Position numbers and translations under genes: made by a program. DNA of 64,000 bases, taken from Cohaesibacter gelatinilyticus. Its GTDB lineage: Bacteria; Pseudomonadota; Alphaproteobacteria; Rhizobiales; Cohaesibacteraceae. Shown here piece by piece: positions 28,202 to 36,297 of this stretch (position 1 is its first letter; the number at the start of each line of letters is the position of its first letter). Where the stretch lies: the NCBI RefSeq assembly GCF_900215605.1, contig NZ_OBEL01000006.1, forward strand, positions 62,001 through 126,000, given 5' to 3'. The notes under the pieces were generated by a model that saw only the letters and a program-made list of their open reading frames with translations, searched no databases and was not told the DNA's origin.

Positions 28202-28975
28202 TTATGAGCCCGTTGCTACATTCTGACGGATCAGTGCCAGCACTTCACGCGGAATTTCGATATGTGGCATATGTCCAACCCGCTCAAAGACATGGGTTGC
28301 AATCACGCCCGGCAATTTATGACTTTGACGGGTTGGCAGCACTCGATCCTGCGTGCCCCAGATCACCTTCACCGGAAAGGAGAAGTCAGCAAATTGTGCG
28401 GTCGGCAGGCATTTTTGAACATTGCCATCGATGATGGCTTCCGCAGTTGCCTGAACCGCATCCAGCGCACCTGGATTTTCACGATATTTTGCCACCTGCT
28501 CAGCCAATGCTTTTGGCACTTCAAATTCCCAGCCAAAGAATTGTTCCAGCAGGATATGGATCTGATCCACATCCTTAGCCTTGGAATAATGCCGGAGTAA
28601 ATTGTGATTAATTTCGGGACCAAATCCGCCAGGTGCCAAAAGCGTCAGCGATGCCACAAGCTCTGGTTTTTTGAACGCAATCAGGGACGCCGTAGCACCA
28701 CCCAGCGAATGACCAACCAGATGCACCCTTTGTTCACCAAGGGCCTCCAGATCTGCCATGATCGCTTTGGCCGCTACCATGGCGTTGCAGCTCTCTGGAT
28801 AATCAAGGGATCCGCCATGCCCTGGCAAATCAAAAGCGATGGATCGAATGGAAGAAGAAAGGCCAACCTGAAGATTGCCCCATCCCGTCAAATCTCCGGC
28901 AAATCCATGGATAAAAACAACCAACTCCCCTTCTTCCGGGCCCATTTGAACATGATTGAGCTGTGTTTGTGCCAT
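28202..28975 (-). CDS. Alpha/beta hydrolase
   Basis: The 257-residue hydrolase shows an oxyanion motif (VVFIHGFAGDLTGWG), the nucleophile elbow GHSLGGATA, the acid (VIWGTQDRVLPTRQS) and the catalytic His (VGHMPHIEIPREV). It resembles the acyltransferase-like domain fused to acetoin-cleaving E2 proteins. It is upstream of the aldolase gene on the same strand, with a 23-base gap, so the two are likely one unit. Confidence 0.88.
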   Translation of the reverse strand: MAQTQLNHVQMGPEEGELVVFIHGFAGDLTGWGNLQVGLSSSIRSIAFDLPGHGGSLDYPESCNAMVAAKAIMADLEALGEQRVHLVGHSLGGATASLIAFKKPELVASLTLLAPGGFGPEINHNLLRHYSKAKDVDQIHILLEQFFGWEFEVPKALAEQVAKYRENPGALDAVQATAEAIIDGNVQKCLPTAQFADFSFPVKVIWGTQDRVLPTRQSHKLPGVIATHVFERVGHMPHIEIPREVLALIRQNVATGS

Positions 28976-29159
28976 TCTTCTTCACTCCCGATTTGACTTG
29001 GCAACAGCAAGGCACGCCACAGAGGGATTAGCAAGTGGCTGTTTGCGAAGTTCCAAAACTTCACAGCCCTTTCCAGATCTTTTTTGCGGCGAACAGGACA
29101 ACCAGACATTAAAGCTTTACTGATAGCTTTACCGGGCATGCACAAACAAGCGAGCCCAG

Positions 29160-30542
29160 ATGGCACAACCGACCTACCAATCAGATGAGCAAACAGTCTT
29201 CAGCACTGCCATTAAAAAGCAAGCCATTCTGACCTTTGCCATTCGTCTGGCCGGGGCTGGCTTGCTCTACCTATTGCAGATTTTCCTAGCTCGCCTGCTG
29301 GGAGAGCAGGATTATGGACTTTATGCGCTAGTCTGGGTCTGGGTCATTGTTCTCAGCCAGATTTCCTGCATGGGTTTCAATACCGCAATCTTACGTTTCC
29401 TGCCGCAATATCTCCTTCATGACAAAGCAAGTACCGCCCATGACTTTCTTCTGACAGCCCGCAACACAGCGCTCGGCTTTGCTTCCCTCTTCGCCATCAT
29501 CGGCCTCGTGGGAACCTTTGCATTTTCAAGCTGGCTGGAGCAAAACCATCTCTGGCCTATTTATCTTGGAATGGCATGCCTGCCACTCTTTGCATTGGGA
29601 GAGATTTATGAAGGCGCAGCACTGGCGCGATCACACATTCTGACCGCCTTGCTGCCATCCTTTATTCTGCGTCCCTTGCTGGTTTTCATCTTTCTGCTCG
29701 CAGCTTATCTTCTCGGCCTTCCCAGCAATGCAACAACAGCCATGCAGGCCGCACTCCTGGCAACTGCACTGGCAACAACCATTCAAGTGCTTGGTGCCAA
29801 TCGCATACTGAAATCCGCTCTCATTGATTCTTCTGAGCAATCAGTCAATGGCACATCAGATCATCAGCAACTGTTCTGGTTTCAAACATCCGGTCCACTT
29901 GTCCTGCTGGATGGCTTTTACCTTATCACGCTCAACGCAGACATCATCTTGCTCGGACTATTGGTGGGGCCTGAGCCAATCGCCATCTATTATGCTGCGG
30001 TCAAAACCTTGGCACTGGTCGCCTATATTCATTTTGCCACCAGTCTCGTCGCAGCCAGGCCTTTTGCAAACCTGTTTGCCAGCAAAGCCGATATGCGTGA
30101 GATCAATGCGCTCTATCGCAAAATGACACATTGGACATTGTGGCCATCCATAATCACAGCCTTGGCCATTATAGTTCTGGCACCATATATTCTGCGATTG
30201 TTCGGCTCCAATTACATGCAAGGTCAAAGCGTCATAACCATCCTGACAATCGGATTGATTTTTCAAGGAGCTGTTGGGCCGGTTCAGAATGTTCTGAATA
30301 TGGCAGGCCAACAGAAAATGTCCGCTAAATCCGCATTCGCCGCAATGGCTATCAATATCGCTTTGAATCTGCTGCTTATTCCTATTTGGGGCATTCAAGG
30401 TGCCGCCATAGCAACCACAATCGGCACCATCACACAAAGCATCATGATGCTGTGGCTAGCCAACAAGACACTGGGTTTGTATCCGGCATTTCTACCTCAT
30501 CCCAAAGCAACACCAATCAGGACGACGGTCCAAGCCCGTTAA
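29160..30542 (+). CDS. Polysaccharide flippase-like membrane protein (Wzx/MATE-like)
   Basis: The 460-residue protein has about 12-14 membrane segments, starting with AILTFAIRLAGAGLLYLLQI and FLARLLGEQDYGLYALVWVW. The conserved middle block AGQQKMSAKSAFAAMAINIA matches the PST/MviN-type flippase family. It would flip a lipid-linked glycan across the inner membrane. No glycosyltransferase cluster lies nearby, so the glycan is unknown. The last 26 bases overlap the convergent TetR gene. Confidence 0.85.
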   Translation: MAQPTYQSDEQTVFSTAIKKQAILTFAIRLAGAGLLYLLQIFLARLLGEQDYGLYALVWVWVIVLSQISCMGFNTAILRFLPQYLLHDKASTAHDFLLTARNTALGFASLFAIIGLVGTFAFSSWLEQNHLWPIYLGMACLPLFALGEIYEGAALARSHILTALLPSFILRPLLVFIFLLAAYLLGLPSNATTAMQAALLATALATTIQVLGANRILKSALIDSSEQSVNGTSDHQQLFWFQTSGPLVLLDGFYLITLNADIILLGLLVGPEPIAIYYAAVKTLALVAYIHFATSLVAARPFANLFASKADMREINALYRKMTHWTLWPSIITALAIIVLAPYILRLFGSNYMQGQSVITILTIGLIFQGAVGPVQNVLNMAGQQKMSAKSAFAAMAINIALNLLLIPIWGIQGAAIATTIGTITQSIMMLWLANKTLGLYPAFLPHPKATPIRTTVQAR

Positions 30543-31113
30543 AGACAATTTGGGTGTACATCTCAACCAGTTCCTCAATCGAATAAGGTCCATCAGGATT
30601 GTACCATCCACAAATTCCACTGAGCATGGCGATAAGCGCTCGGGCGGAGACCTTGCTATCTGGCATCGACCAGCGGTTTTGCTCGATTCCACGATCCAGA
30701 ATATCCTTCAAACGCATTTCATAGCGACGACGCAAAGCGACAATCTTGGTGTAATTTTCAGCCTTCAGGCTGCGCAACTCCATATTGCCAATGAAGACCT
30801 TTTGCTTGCTCGCCGTATACCAGGTGATGTGATACCGCACAAAAGCCCGCATTGCTTCTTCTGGATCATCAATATCAGCAAGCGCCGCATCCAACTCTTC
30901 GTTCAGCTCCAGAACGATGGAATGGAGCAGTTTGAACAGCAAGTCCTGCTTGGAAGCGATATGGTTATAAAGTGACCCAGCTTGAATGCCCACTGCCCCT
31001 GCCAGTTGGCGCAAGGAAACCGCCTCATAGCCATGTTGATAAATCAGCTCGATACCTGCTTCATAAATTGCCTTGAGGGTCTTCTCCCCGCTCGATCCGG
31101 GTGCTCTGGACAT
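30517..31113 (-). CDS. TetR-family transcriptional regulator
   Basis: The 198-residue protein has an N-terminal HTH (EAVSLRQLAGAVGIQAGSLYNHI and ASKQDLLFKLL) and a helical ligand domain starting near residue 65. It is like the TetR regulators of acyl-CoA/fatty-acid metabolism. It ends 26 bases inside the flippase gene, tail to tail. Its promoter must lie between 31114 and the tRNA at 31431. Confidence 0.9.
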   Translation of the reverse strand: MSRAPGSSGEKTLKAIYEAGIELIYQHGYEAVSLRQLAGAVGIQAGSLYNHIASKQDLLFKLLHSIVLELNEELDAALADIDDPEEAMRAFVRYHITWYTASKQKVFIGNMELRSLKAENYTKIVALRRRYEMRLKDILDRGIEQNRWSMPDSKVSARALIAMLSGICGWYNPDGPYSIEELVEMYTQIVFNGLGPSS

Positions 31114-31430
31114 GCAATCACTTCCTGTCAGATAATCTCTTCTATCGGTATGCCAACAGGCATGAGTTAAGTCCTATCTCACTTCAAATCATTTGTCAGC
31201 CCCGCACAAGTCCACAATCATTCCCAGTTCTTTTATGATAACTGGTCAATCCCATAGGCAAAAAATCCATCTGATAACTTTCCTTGCCGAACCCACGTAA
31301 CCAACGCCCACAAAAGCTTTATTCACAAAGCAGTGGATTCTCACATCCCGCTCCAAACCTCGCTTGACAGAGAAGTATGGGAACCCTATAAGCCACATCA
31401 GCCTCGCTCAAGAGAGCATATCATTGGTTT

Positions 31431-31507
31431 GGCGGAGTAGCTCAGTTGGTTAGAGCAGCGGAATCATAATCCGCGTGTCGGGGGTTCAAGTCCCTCCTCC
31501 GCTACCA
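31431..31507 (+). tRNA. tRNA-Met (anticodon CAT, elongator-like)
   Basis: The 77 bases fold into a full cloverleaf: acceptor GGCGGAG with CTCCGCT, D-stem GCTC/GAGC, anticodon stem GCGGA/TCCGC with loop ATCATAA (anticodon CAT), T-arm GGGGGTTCAAGTCCC, and an encoded CCA. Its G1 and D-arm form are those of elongator tRNA-Met in Rhizobiales; an initiator would have a C1-A72 mismatch and GGG/CCC pairs in the anticodon stem. Its 3' half is repeated in degenerate form at 34073. Confidence 0.95.
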
Positions 31508-31571
31508 AATTTCCCCAAAAATTGAATATGATGCGATCTTCTTCTTGAACATATCAAGATGTCGAACTTGA

Positions 31572-32039
31572 TCAATATGGTGCGCTATCGCAGGCTTTCC
31601 GATTTCCTGGGTCTCCTGAAGCATATTGAGCAAGTTTTATTGGATCTATCTGAAGCCAATCACCCATGAATGGGTGATGCAAACGAACGTCCCCTTTGGC
31701 TACAACAATTTTGAGATAAGATGTCGTGGTGATGCGGTTTATGTGTCCAAGTCCAGAACTGGCAGGTCGCTCACTGGCAGCAAAATCAATAGCCAAACTC
31801 TGACCACCCAATTCGCAAAACAATTATGAAAACATAGCAAAGAAATCACCTGAGGCCTGTTTCGACGCCTCAAGCAATGTCACAGCACTTATTGCATGGA
31901 ACAATCGATCAAATCGGCACACCCATATGGTAGCTACCCGCACCTCCAGCATCGTATGTCCCCTTGCAGCAAGAAATTCAGACGCTGCTACGAAGCCAGA
32001 GGTGCGGGCGGCTCCAGGTTCCCCGAGAGCAACTCCTGA
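31572..32039 (-). pseudogene. Decayed minus-strand ORF, unknown family
   Basis: A minus-strand frame stays open for 156 codons except for one TAA at 31824-31826. It reads ...SEFLAARGHTMLEVRVATIW then, past the stop, CELGGQSLAIDFAASERPAS and ending near 31572. I recognise no family. The amino-acid make-up looks coding, so it is recorded as a possible remnant inside the tRNA-Met island. The rest of 31508-32606 contains no other supported gene; a perfect 8-bp hairpin (31659-31678) lies inside this stretch. Confidence 0.3.
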
Positions 32040-32606
32040 TCATCGGGGCCTTGATTATTTACGAAGATGTGCTGGTAAAAAACACGCTGAGAGACAAAGA
32101 AATGATTTTCTATGTGAGACCATCAAGAAGCAGACAATAATCAGCCAGAACAACATCACGAGTTAACTAGCTCAGAAGCAAATCCTTACATTTAGTTGCA
32201 GAAAAGTTGCGACCACCCAATATGCCATATCTATGAGCTAAAGCTCGAATATATTGTTTCGTCTTCGCAATTCCGAAAAAATTCCGGTTTGCAAGACTGG
32301 CACAATATCAGTCATTGTCAAAACACTGGGTGCCTGCACAGATCTCAAACAGACGCTTTTATCAAAGCAGTACTGTCATTGATAACGAAAAGGGCCGCAG
32401 CTCGCTATGCAAACTGTGTACGGACACTTTTTCTTTTCTTCAGACTATCTTGTTCGGCTTGTCGTCGTTCCCATCACCATGCATACTACCTCCCCGTAAC
32501 AAGGAAACCGGGCAGGATCTCCTTGTTGTGATATGTGTTCCAAATTCATGAAAAGAATAACAACTTAAGTTATTTTTTTCAATAACCAGAGTTGCTATTT
32601 CAACCT

Positions 32607-33137
32607 ATGGATGACCGATCCATCGGCGCTCGCGTCAAAAAAATTCGCAAAGACAAAGGCTTGAGGCAGGACCAAGCCGCAAGAATTCTGGGTATATCCA
32701 CCACAGGATGGCAGAAAATTGAGCGAAATGAGAGCTTGCCAGGGGCGGATACACTTCTGCAGTTCGAAAAATTTGGTGCAGACCCTGGCTGGGTACTGAC
32801 CGGCAATCACAGTACCAATCCCAAATATGAAGGGTTCGGTGAACCGCAACAGGCAAGCCCCTATTCGTACCCCGGTTTCGAGCCGTCTTTGGAAGAAAAC
32901 ATATCTGAAAATGAACAATCTCAGCATCTAGATACTGAACTGTTGGAATTGGTTGTCGTAACGGTAGAAGACTTTCTGGCATCCCACGATGAACGCCTTG
33001 CACCAGACAAGCTTTGGCTGACCTATATGACCTGCTATCGCCTTCTTCACAAGAACCATGAAGAATACAAAGGCACTTCATCAACCCTCGGTGTAAAGAA
33101 AGTGCTGCAAGATATATTATGTCTCTCGATAAAATAA
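32607..33137 (+). CDS. XRE-family HTH regulator (phage-type)
   Basis: The 176-residue protein has an N-terminal XRE HTH (~3-60: GARVKKIRKDKGLRQDQAAR then ILGISTTGWQKIERNESLPG). It is followed by a linker rich in Pro/Glu/Ser and an acidic C-terminal helical region. It resembles repressors of integrated elements, without a visible Ser-Lys autoprotease. The start at ATG 32607 places the HTH at the N-terminus; a TTG lies five codons upstream. It is inside the remnant island next to tRNA-Met. Confidence 0.75.
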   Translation: MDDRSIGARVKKIRKDKGLRQDQAARILGISTTGWQKIERNESLPGADTLLQFEKFGADPGWVLTGNHSTNPKYEGFGEPQQASPYSYPGFEPSLEENISENEQSQHLDTELLELVVVTVEDFLASHDERLAPDKLWLTYMTCYRLLHKNHEEYKGTSSTLGVKKVLQDILCLSIK

Positions 33138-33190
33138 AGACACCACACGCGGGCGAAGACAGGGACCCTTCATCACAGCAAATTACCTAG

Positions 33191-34037
33191 GTTCTGTTGA
33201 CAAACTGGATTCCCAAATCAACTGAGATATGATTCAAGATAGCTTTCAAGGAGGCTATCTTGGCGCGATTGACTATGAGCGATGCCGAATGGGCATTTTT
33301 CGAACCTTTCATCAACTCGATCCGTGGTCGTGGCGGTCGCCCGGCGGGAGATCATCGCTTGGTGCTAGACGGTGTCTTCTGGATTGCTCGTACTGGAGCA
33401 CAGTGGCGTGACCTTCCAGAGGAGTTCGGCAAATGGTCGTCGGTCTATCGCCAGTTCCGACGCTGGACGTTGGCGGGTCTCTGGGACATGGTTCTTGAGG
33501 TGCTGAACGAGAGTGGTATCGCACCAAATCAGGTTCAAATGATCGATAGTACCGTCATCCGCGCTCATCATCAGGCAGCGGGCGCAAAAGGGGGACTCCA
33601 AAAGAAGGTTTTGGCCGTTCAAAAGGTGGTTTCACGACGAAAATTCACCTGATTACGAATGCACATGGCTTACCCATCAAGGCCGAGATATCACCGGGGC
33701 AGTGTTCCGACTATACCGGTTACGATCTGTTGCAGGATGAGGATTTGCCAGATCCAAAGGTCTTCATTGCTGACAAGGGCTATGATGCGAATGCAATCAG
33801 AGAGGATGTTGAGGGCAAGGGAGGTATTGCCATTATTCCTGGAAGATCAAATCGCACGAAACAGCCCTTTCTCGACCCTTTCGTCTATGCATTGCGCAAT
33901 CAGACCGAGCGCTGCTTCAACAAACTCAAGAATGCCAGGCGACTGGCAACCCGATATGACAAAACAGCAAAAAGCTATCTGGGCTTCATTCACATCGTAT
34001 CAGCAAGGCTTTGGATCAAACAGTTTGTCAACAGAAC
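33191..34037 (+). mobile_element. IS5-family insertion sequence (IS427-like), intact ends
   Basis: The element of ~847 bp is bounded by perfect inverted repeats (left from 33188, right 34021-34040; the shared 20 bases are TAGGTTCTGTTGACAAACTG). It is flanked by direct CTAG copies (33187-33190 and 34038-34041), matching the CTAR target preference of IS5. It carries one transposase in two frames. The insertion is within the remnant island. Confidence 0.88.
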
Positions 34038-34041
34038 CTAG
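33260..34041 (+). CDS. IS5-family transposase, two frames joined by a -1 frameshift
   Basis: The first frame (33260-33652) encodes the N-terminal DDE part: MSDAEWAFFEPFINSIRGRG, FWIARTGAQWRDLPEEFG and MIDSTVIRAHH with the first catalytic Asp. A -1 shift at the run AAAAGGGGG (near 33585-33594) leads into SKGGFTTKIHLITNAHG and DKGYDA with the second Asp; the frame ends at 34041. The second part also has RNQTERCFNKLKNARRLATR with the catalytic Glu (DDE). The TTG at 33260 follows a strong AAGGAGG. The stop codon TAG is made by the CTAG target sequence. Confidence 0.88.
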
Positions 34042-34072
34042 CACACCCCAAGCTCCTCTATATTGAGGCAGG

Positions 34073-34123
34073 ATCCACGTATCTGGAGTTCAAGTTCCTC
34101 CTCCTCCACTGCCAAATTTCCCA
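34073..34123 (+). repeat. Degenerate copy of the tRNA-Met 3' half (attachment-site relic)
   Basis: From 34073 the sequence matches the tRNA-Met gene from 31469 onward. ATCC, CGT, TC, GG and GTTCAAGT match in order with only a few substitutions, then CCTCCTCC, then after a 3-base insertion CCAAATTTCCC, which runs past the tRNA into its 3' flank. Almost all changes are single transitions. This is what remains of a second att copy after integration at the tRNA 3' end. Confidence 0.65.
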
Positions 34124-34596
34124 TAAAATACAGCGCATCGTGAAACCACTGTTTGAATGCGGCAAGTGTAGAACAGCATCAGTTTTGTCACAGAAAGTTT
34201 TGAGTTAAGGAGGTCAAATAATAGCCGGAGCGCAAGACGTCATCCATTCCAACTGAGTACTTTCTCATCACAGAAAACGACGCTAAAACAATACTATAAA
34301 TAAACCGTGCACAGGTCTCCTAACACTCATCATCAACTCAACCTCGCGTAAATGCCTCACATTCAAAGCACTCACGGAAAACTTCGATGTTACACTTGAA
34401 ATGTGAAGCCACCACACCTATTTTGCCGTACGGATTTAAGTACTTGAAATCAGTCAATGTACATGTCATCTAAGAACAATGACTTTCAAAAATTAAATTT
34501 TGCGACGTTTAAACTTGGACAATCCAAAAACCTCAAACGTGCCCTAGATTTCCATTGAGGAAATGCATTACATCTGGAATATTTTACGTGAGAAAA
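34124..34596. other. Non-coding stretch, AT content rising to the right
   Basis: No gene is supported between the att-like copy and the SGNH gene. The final 150 bases are clearly AT-rich, like the gene that follows, which fits a separate foreign segment starting here. Confidence 0.4.
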
Positions 34597-35300
34597 ATGC
34601 TTTATCGAAATAAATTTAATTATAGAATATTAATTCTCTTTATTATTTTATCTTCCATTATATTAATTTCTGTAAAACCGAAGATTGTTTCAAAACTTGA
34701 AGGGAGGTTATTAAGAACAAATTTATATTTTAAGTCAAAATCTCTAATTAATAGATTATTATACTCAGAAACAGACACCATAAGGTTTGAAGGTGACTCT
34801 ATGGTCGCTGGGATTAACTACAATATGAAAACCCAAAAAGTAGATGTGGTTTACGATTGGCGCGAGGACTTCAAAGACGCTTCTATCCACGGCCTATCTG
34901 GCGCACCTTTAAACGTAATATCTTGGAAGCTAATTCCAAAAATGTCGGAGACCATTATTGTTTTTGCTGGTTTCAATAGTATCAAAAAGCTCGATAAATC
35001 AGAACAGGATGTTATCGAGGATTACACTCGTATGTTAGAACGTATCAAGTTGGTGACCGATCATTATATATGCGTCGGAGTACCACCTATCGTTCATTCC
35101 AAGTCTGACATTTGGTATCCTGCAGGAAAAAAATCAGTAACTCAAGAATTACATCAATAAATAAGAAGATTAGCCAGCTTTGCACAAGTGGGTACATTGA
35201 TGTTGATTCATTTTGGACAAAATCTGATACAGACGATGGAGTTCACCCAAACAGGCAGGGCTACTCCAAGATAGTTTCAAAAATAAAACTGATGCGCTAA
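34597..35300 (+). pseudogene. SGNH/GDSL-type membrane-anchored protein with a frameshift
   Basis: The first frame (to 35160) has an N-terminal membrane anchor (ILILFIILSSIILISV) and the GDS block (FEGDSMVAGINYN), then a GxN-like block (FAGFNSIKK). At the A7 run 35125-35132 the frame must shift to continue with the block V motif DGVHPNRQGYSKI, ending at 35300. All three motif blocks then lie in one ~235-residue protein. The gene is much richer in AT than its surroundings. It is an SGNH hydrolase/acyltransferase type, probably cell-surface related. The shift may be inactivating, phase-variable or a sequence error. Confidence 0.6.
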
Positions 35301-35380
35301 TATCATAAATGTAAATCCGAAGGTAGTTGAAGTAAATTCGATCATATTTTCAGAACTGTTGGTCTACTTTCCCATCAAGC

Positions 35381-35587
35381 TCATTTTCGTTCCGTTGTAA
35401 ACCGCCGAAGATCCTCTCGATGGCGCAGGAACATTCTCTTATCGTTTCTACCATAATCATCACCCATGATCGTAGCATAGAATGGAAACCAACGACGCTG
35501 ATGGCCAGTATCACGACGAGATAGCTTTCTTGCAAAGTTTGAAAAATCATCAGGCTCCAAGGCTTTTTCCGCACCTTTGTCCAACAT
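35381..35587 (-). CDS. Small hypothetical protein
   Basis: The 68-residue frame opens with MLDKGAEKALEPDDFSNFAR and contains GHQRRWFPFYATIMGDDYGR. An AAGAGG lies six bases before the ATG. The protein is basic and has no recognisable domain. An overlapping frame on the same strand makes chance possible. The remainder of 35301-35883 shows no other gene. Confidence 0.35.
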   Translation of the reverse strand: MLDKGAEKALEPDDFSNFARKLSRRDTGHQRRWFPFYATIMGDDYGRNDKRMFLRHREDLRRFTTERK

Positions 35588-35767
35588 GATTACCTCTTAA
35601 ACTGTTGCAGGTTATGAGCGATATAGCTACTCCCCACCTGCATCTTCTTAACTCAAGTTCCAGCAGTGGCCCCAGCCATCAAAAGGGAAAACAGAGAGTC
35701 CGTGATCAAATGAACCAGCATTCAAAATGCTAACCATAAAAGATCGTAGTCACCAAGCAGCATCTTG

Positions 35768-35796
35768 TCCAGACGAGAGGAAATGTCTCGTCTGGA
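35768..35796. terminator. Perfect 11-bp hairpin beyond the tail-fibre pair
   Basis: TCCAGACGAGA (35768-35778) and TCTCGTCTGGA (35786-35796) are perfectly complementary, with a seven-base loop. It is 88 bases past the stop of the last minus-strand gene of the tail-fibre pair. There is no T-run. Confidence 0.45.
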
Positions 35797-35883
35797 TCAT
35801 CAACCAGAATAGCGCTCAAAAGCTGATCTAGACCGATTGTGGTATTGAAGATGTATCACCTTGGGCGAAGAAGTAGTCCCGGA

Positions 35884-36297
35884 TCATGCTGCCATGGCCT
35901 CCCGCCAAAGCGCATCAAATTGATCATTACTCAAATTCAGAACGCCCTTGAGTCGCAAGACCAATGGATGATCAGGTTCGTACTGGCTGGCATTCTGCCA
36001 AGCGTTCAGCGCCTTCTTTTTGGCCTTTACATCCGGGATGACGTTTAGTGCTGGCTCTACCTGTTCATCCAGGTCATGATCAATCAGAGCATCGATGAGC
36101 TGCTTTCGTGTGACTGGCTTCAATGGTTCCAGTGCAGATTCTGGTGGAGAAACGGCCGCACCATCTATAATCCGCCAACCCACCGTCATATCTGCATCCA
36201 CTTGAACAAAATTCTCTTTGTCTGGTAGTCCGTGAAGCTCGCCGCAAATAGCATAAACTTCGCCAGTATCAGCATTGTAATTTGCAAACATCATCAT
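35884..36297 (-). CDS. Phage tail-fibre-associated protein (assembly-like)
   Basis: The 137-residue protein begins MMMFANYNADTGEVYAICGE and ends in a helical part (QLIDALIDHDLDEQVEPALN, then VLNLSNDQFDALWREAM). It overlaps the tail-fibre stop by four bases (ATGA). Genes in that position usually encode fibre chaperones or accessory proteins; the similarity to known families is weak, so the role is from context. Confidence 0.5.
   Translation of the reverse strand: MMMFANYNADTGEVYAICGELHGLPDKENFVQVDADMTVGWRIIDGAAVSPPESALEPLKPVTRKQLIDALIDHDLDEQVEPALNVIPDVKAKKKALNAWQNASQYEPDHPLVLRLKGVLNLSNDQFDALWREAMAA

Noticed and set aside
32196..32551. Overlapping plus-strand frames of about 80-110 codons before the XRE gene
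   Set aside because: Cys/Ser/His-rich translations without a recognisable motif; likely chance in eroded DNA.
35350..35574. Second minus-strand frame overlapping the 68-residue ORF
   Set aside because: No ribosome site; the other frame is better supported.
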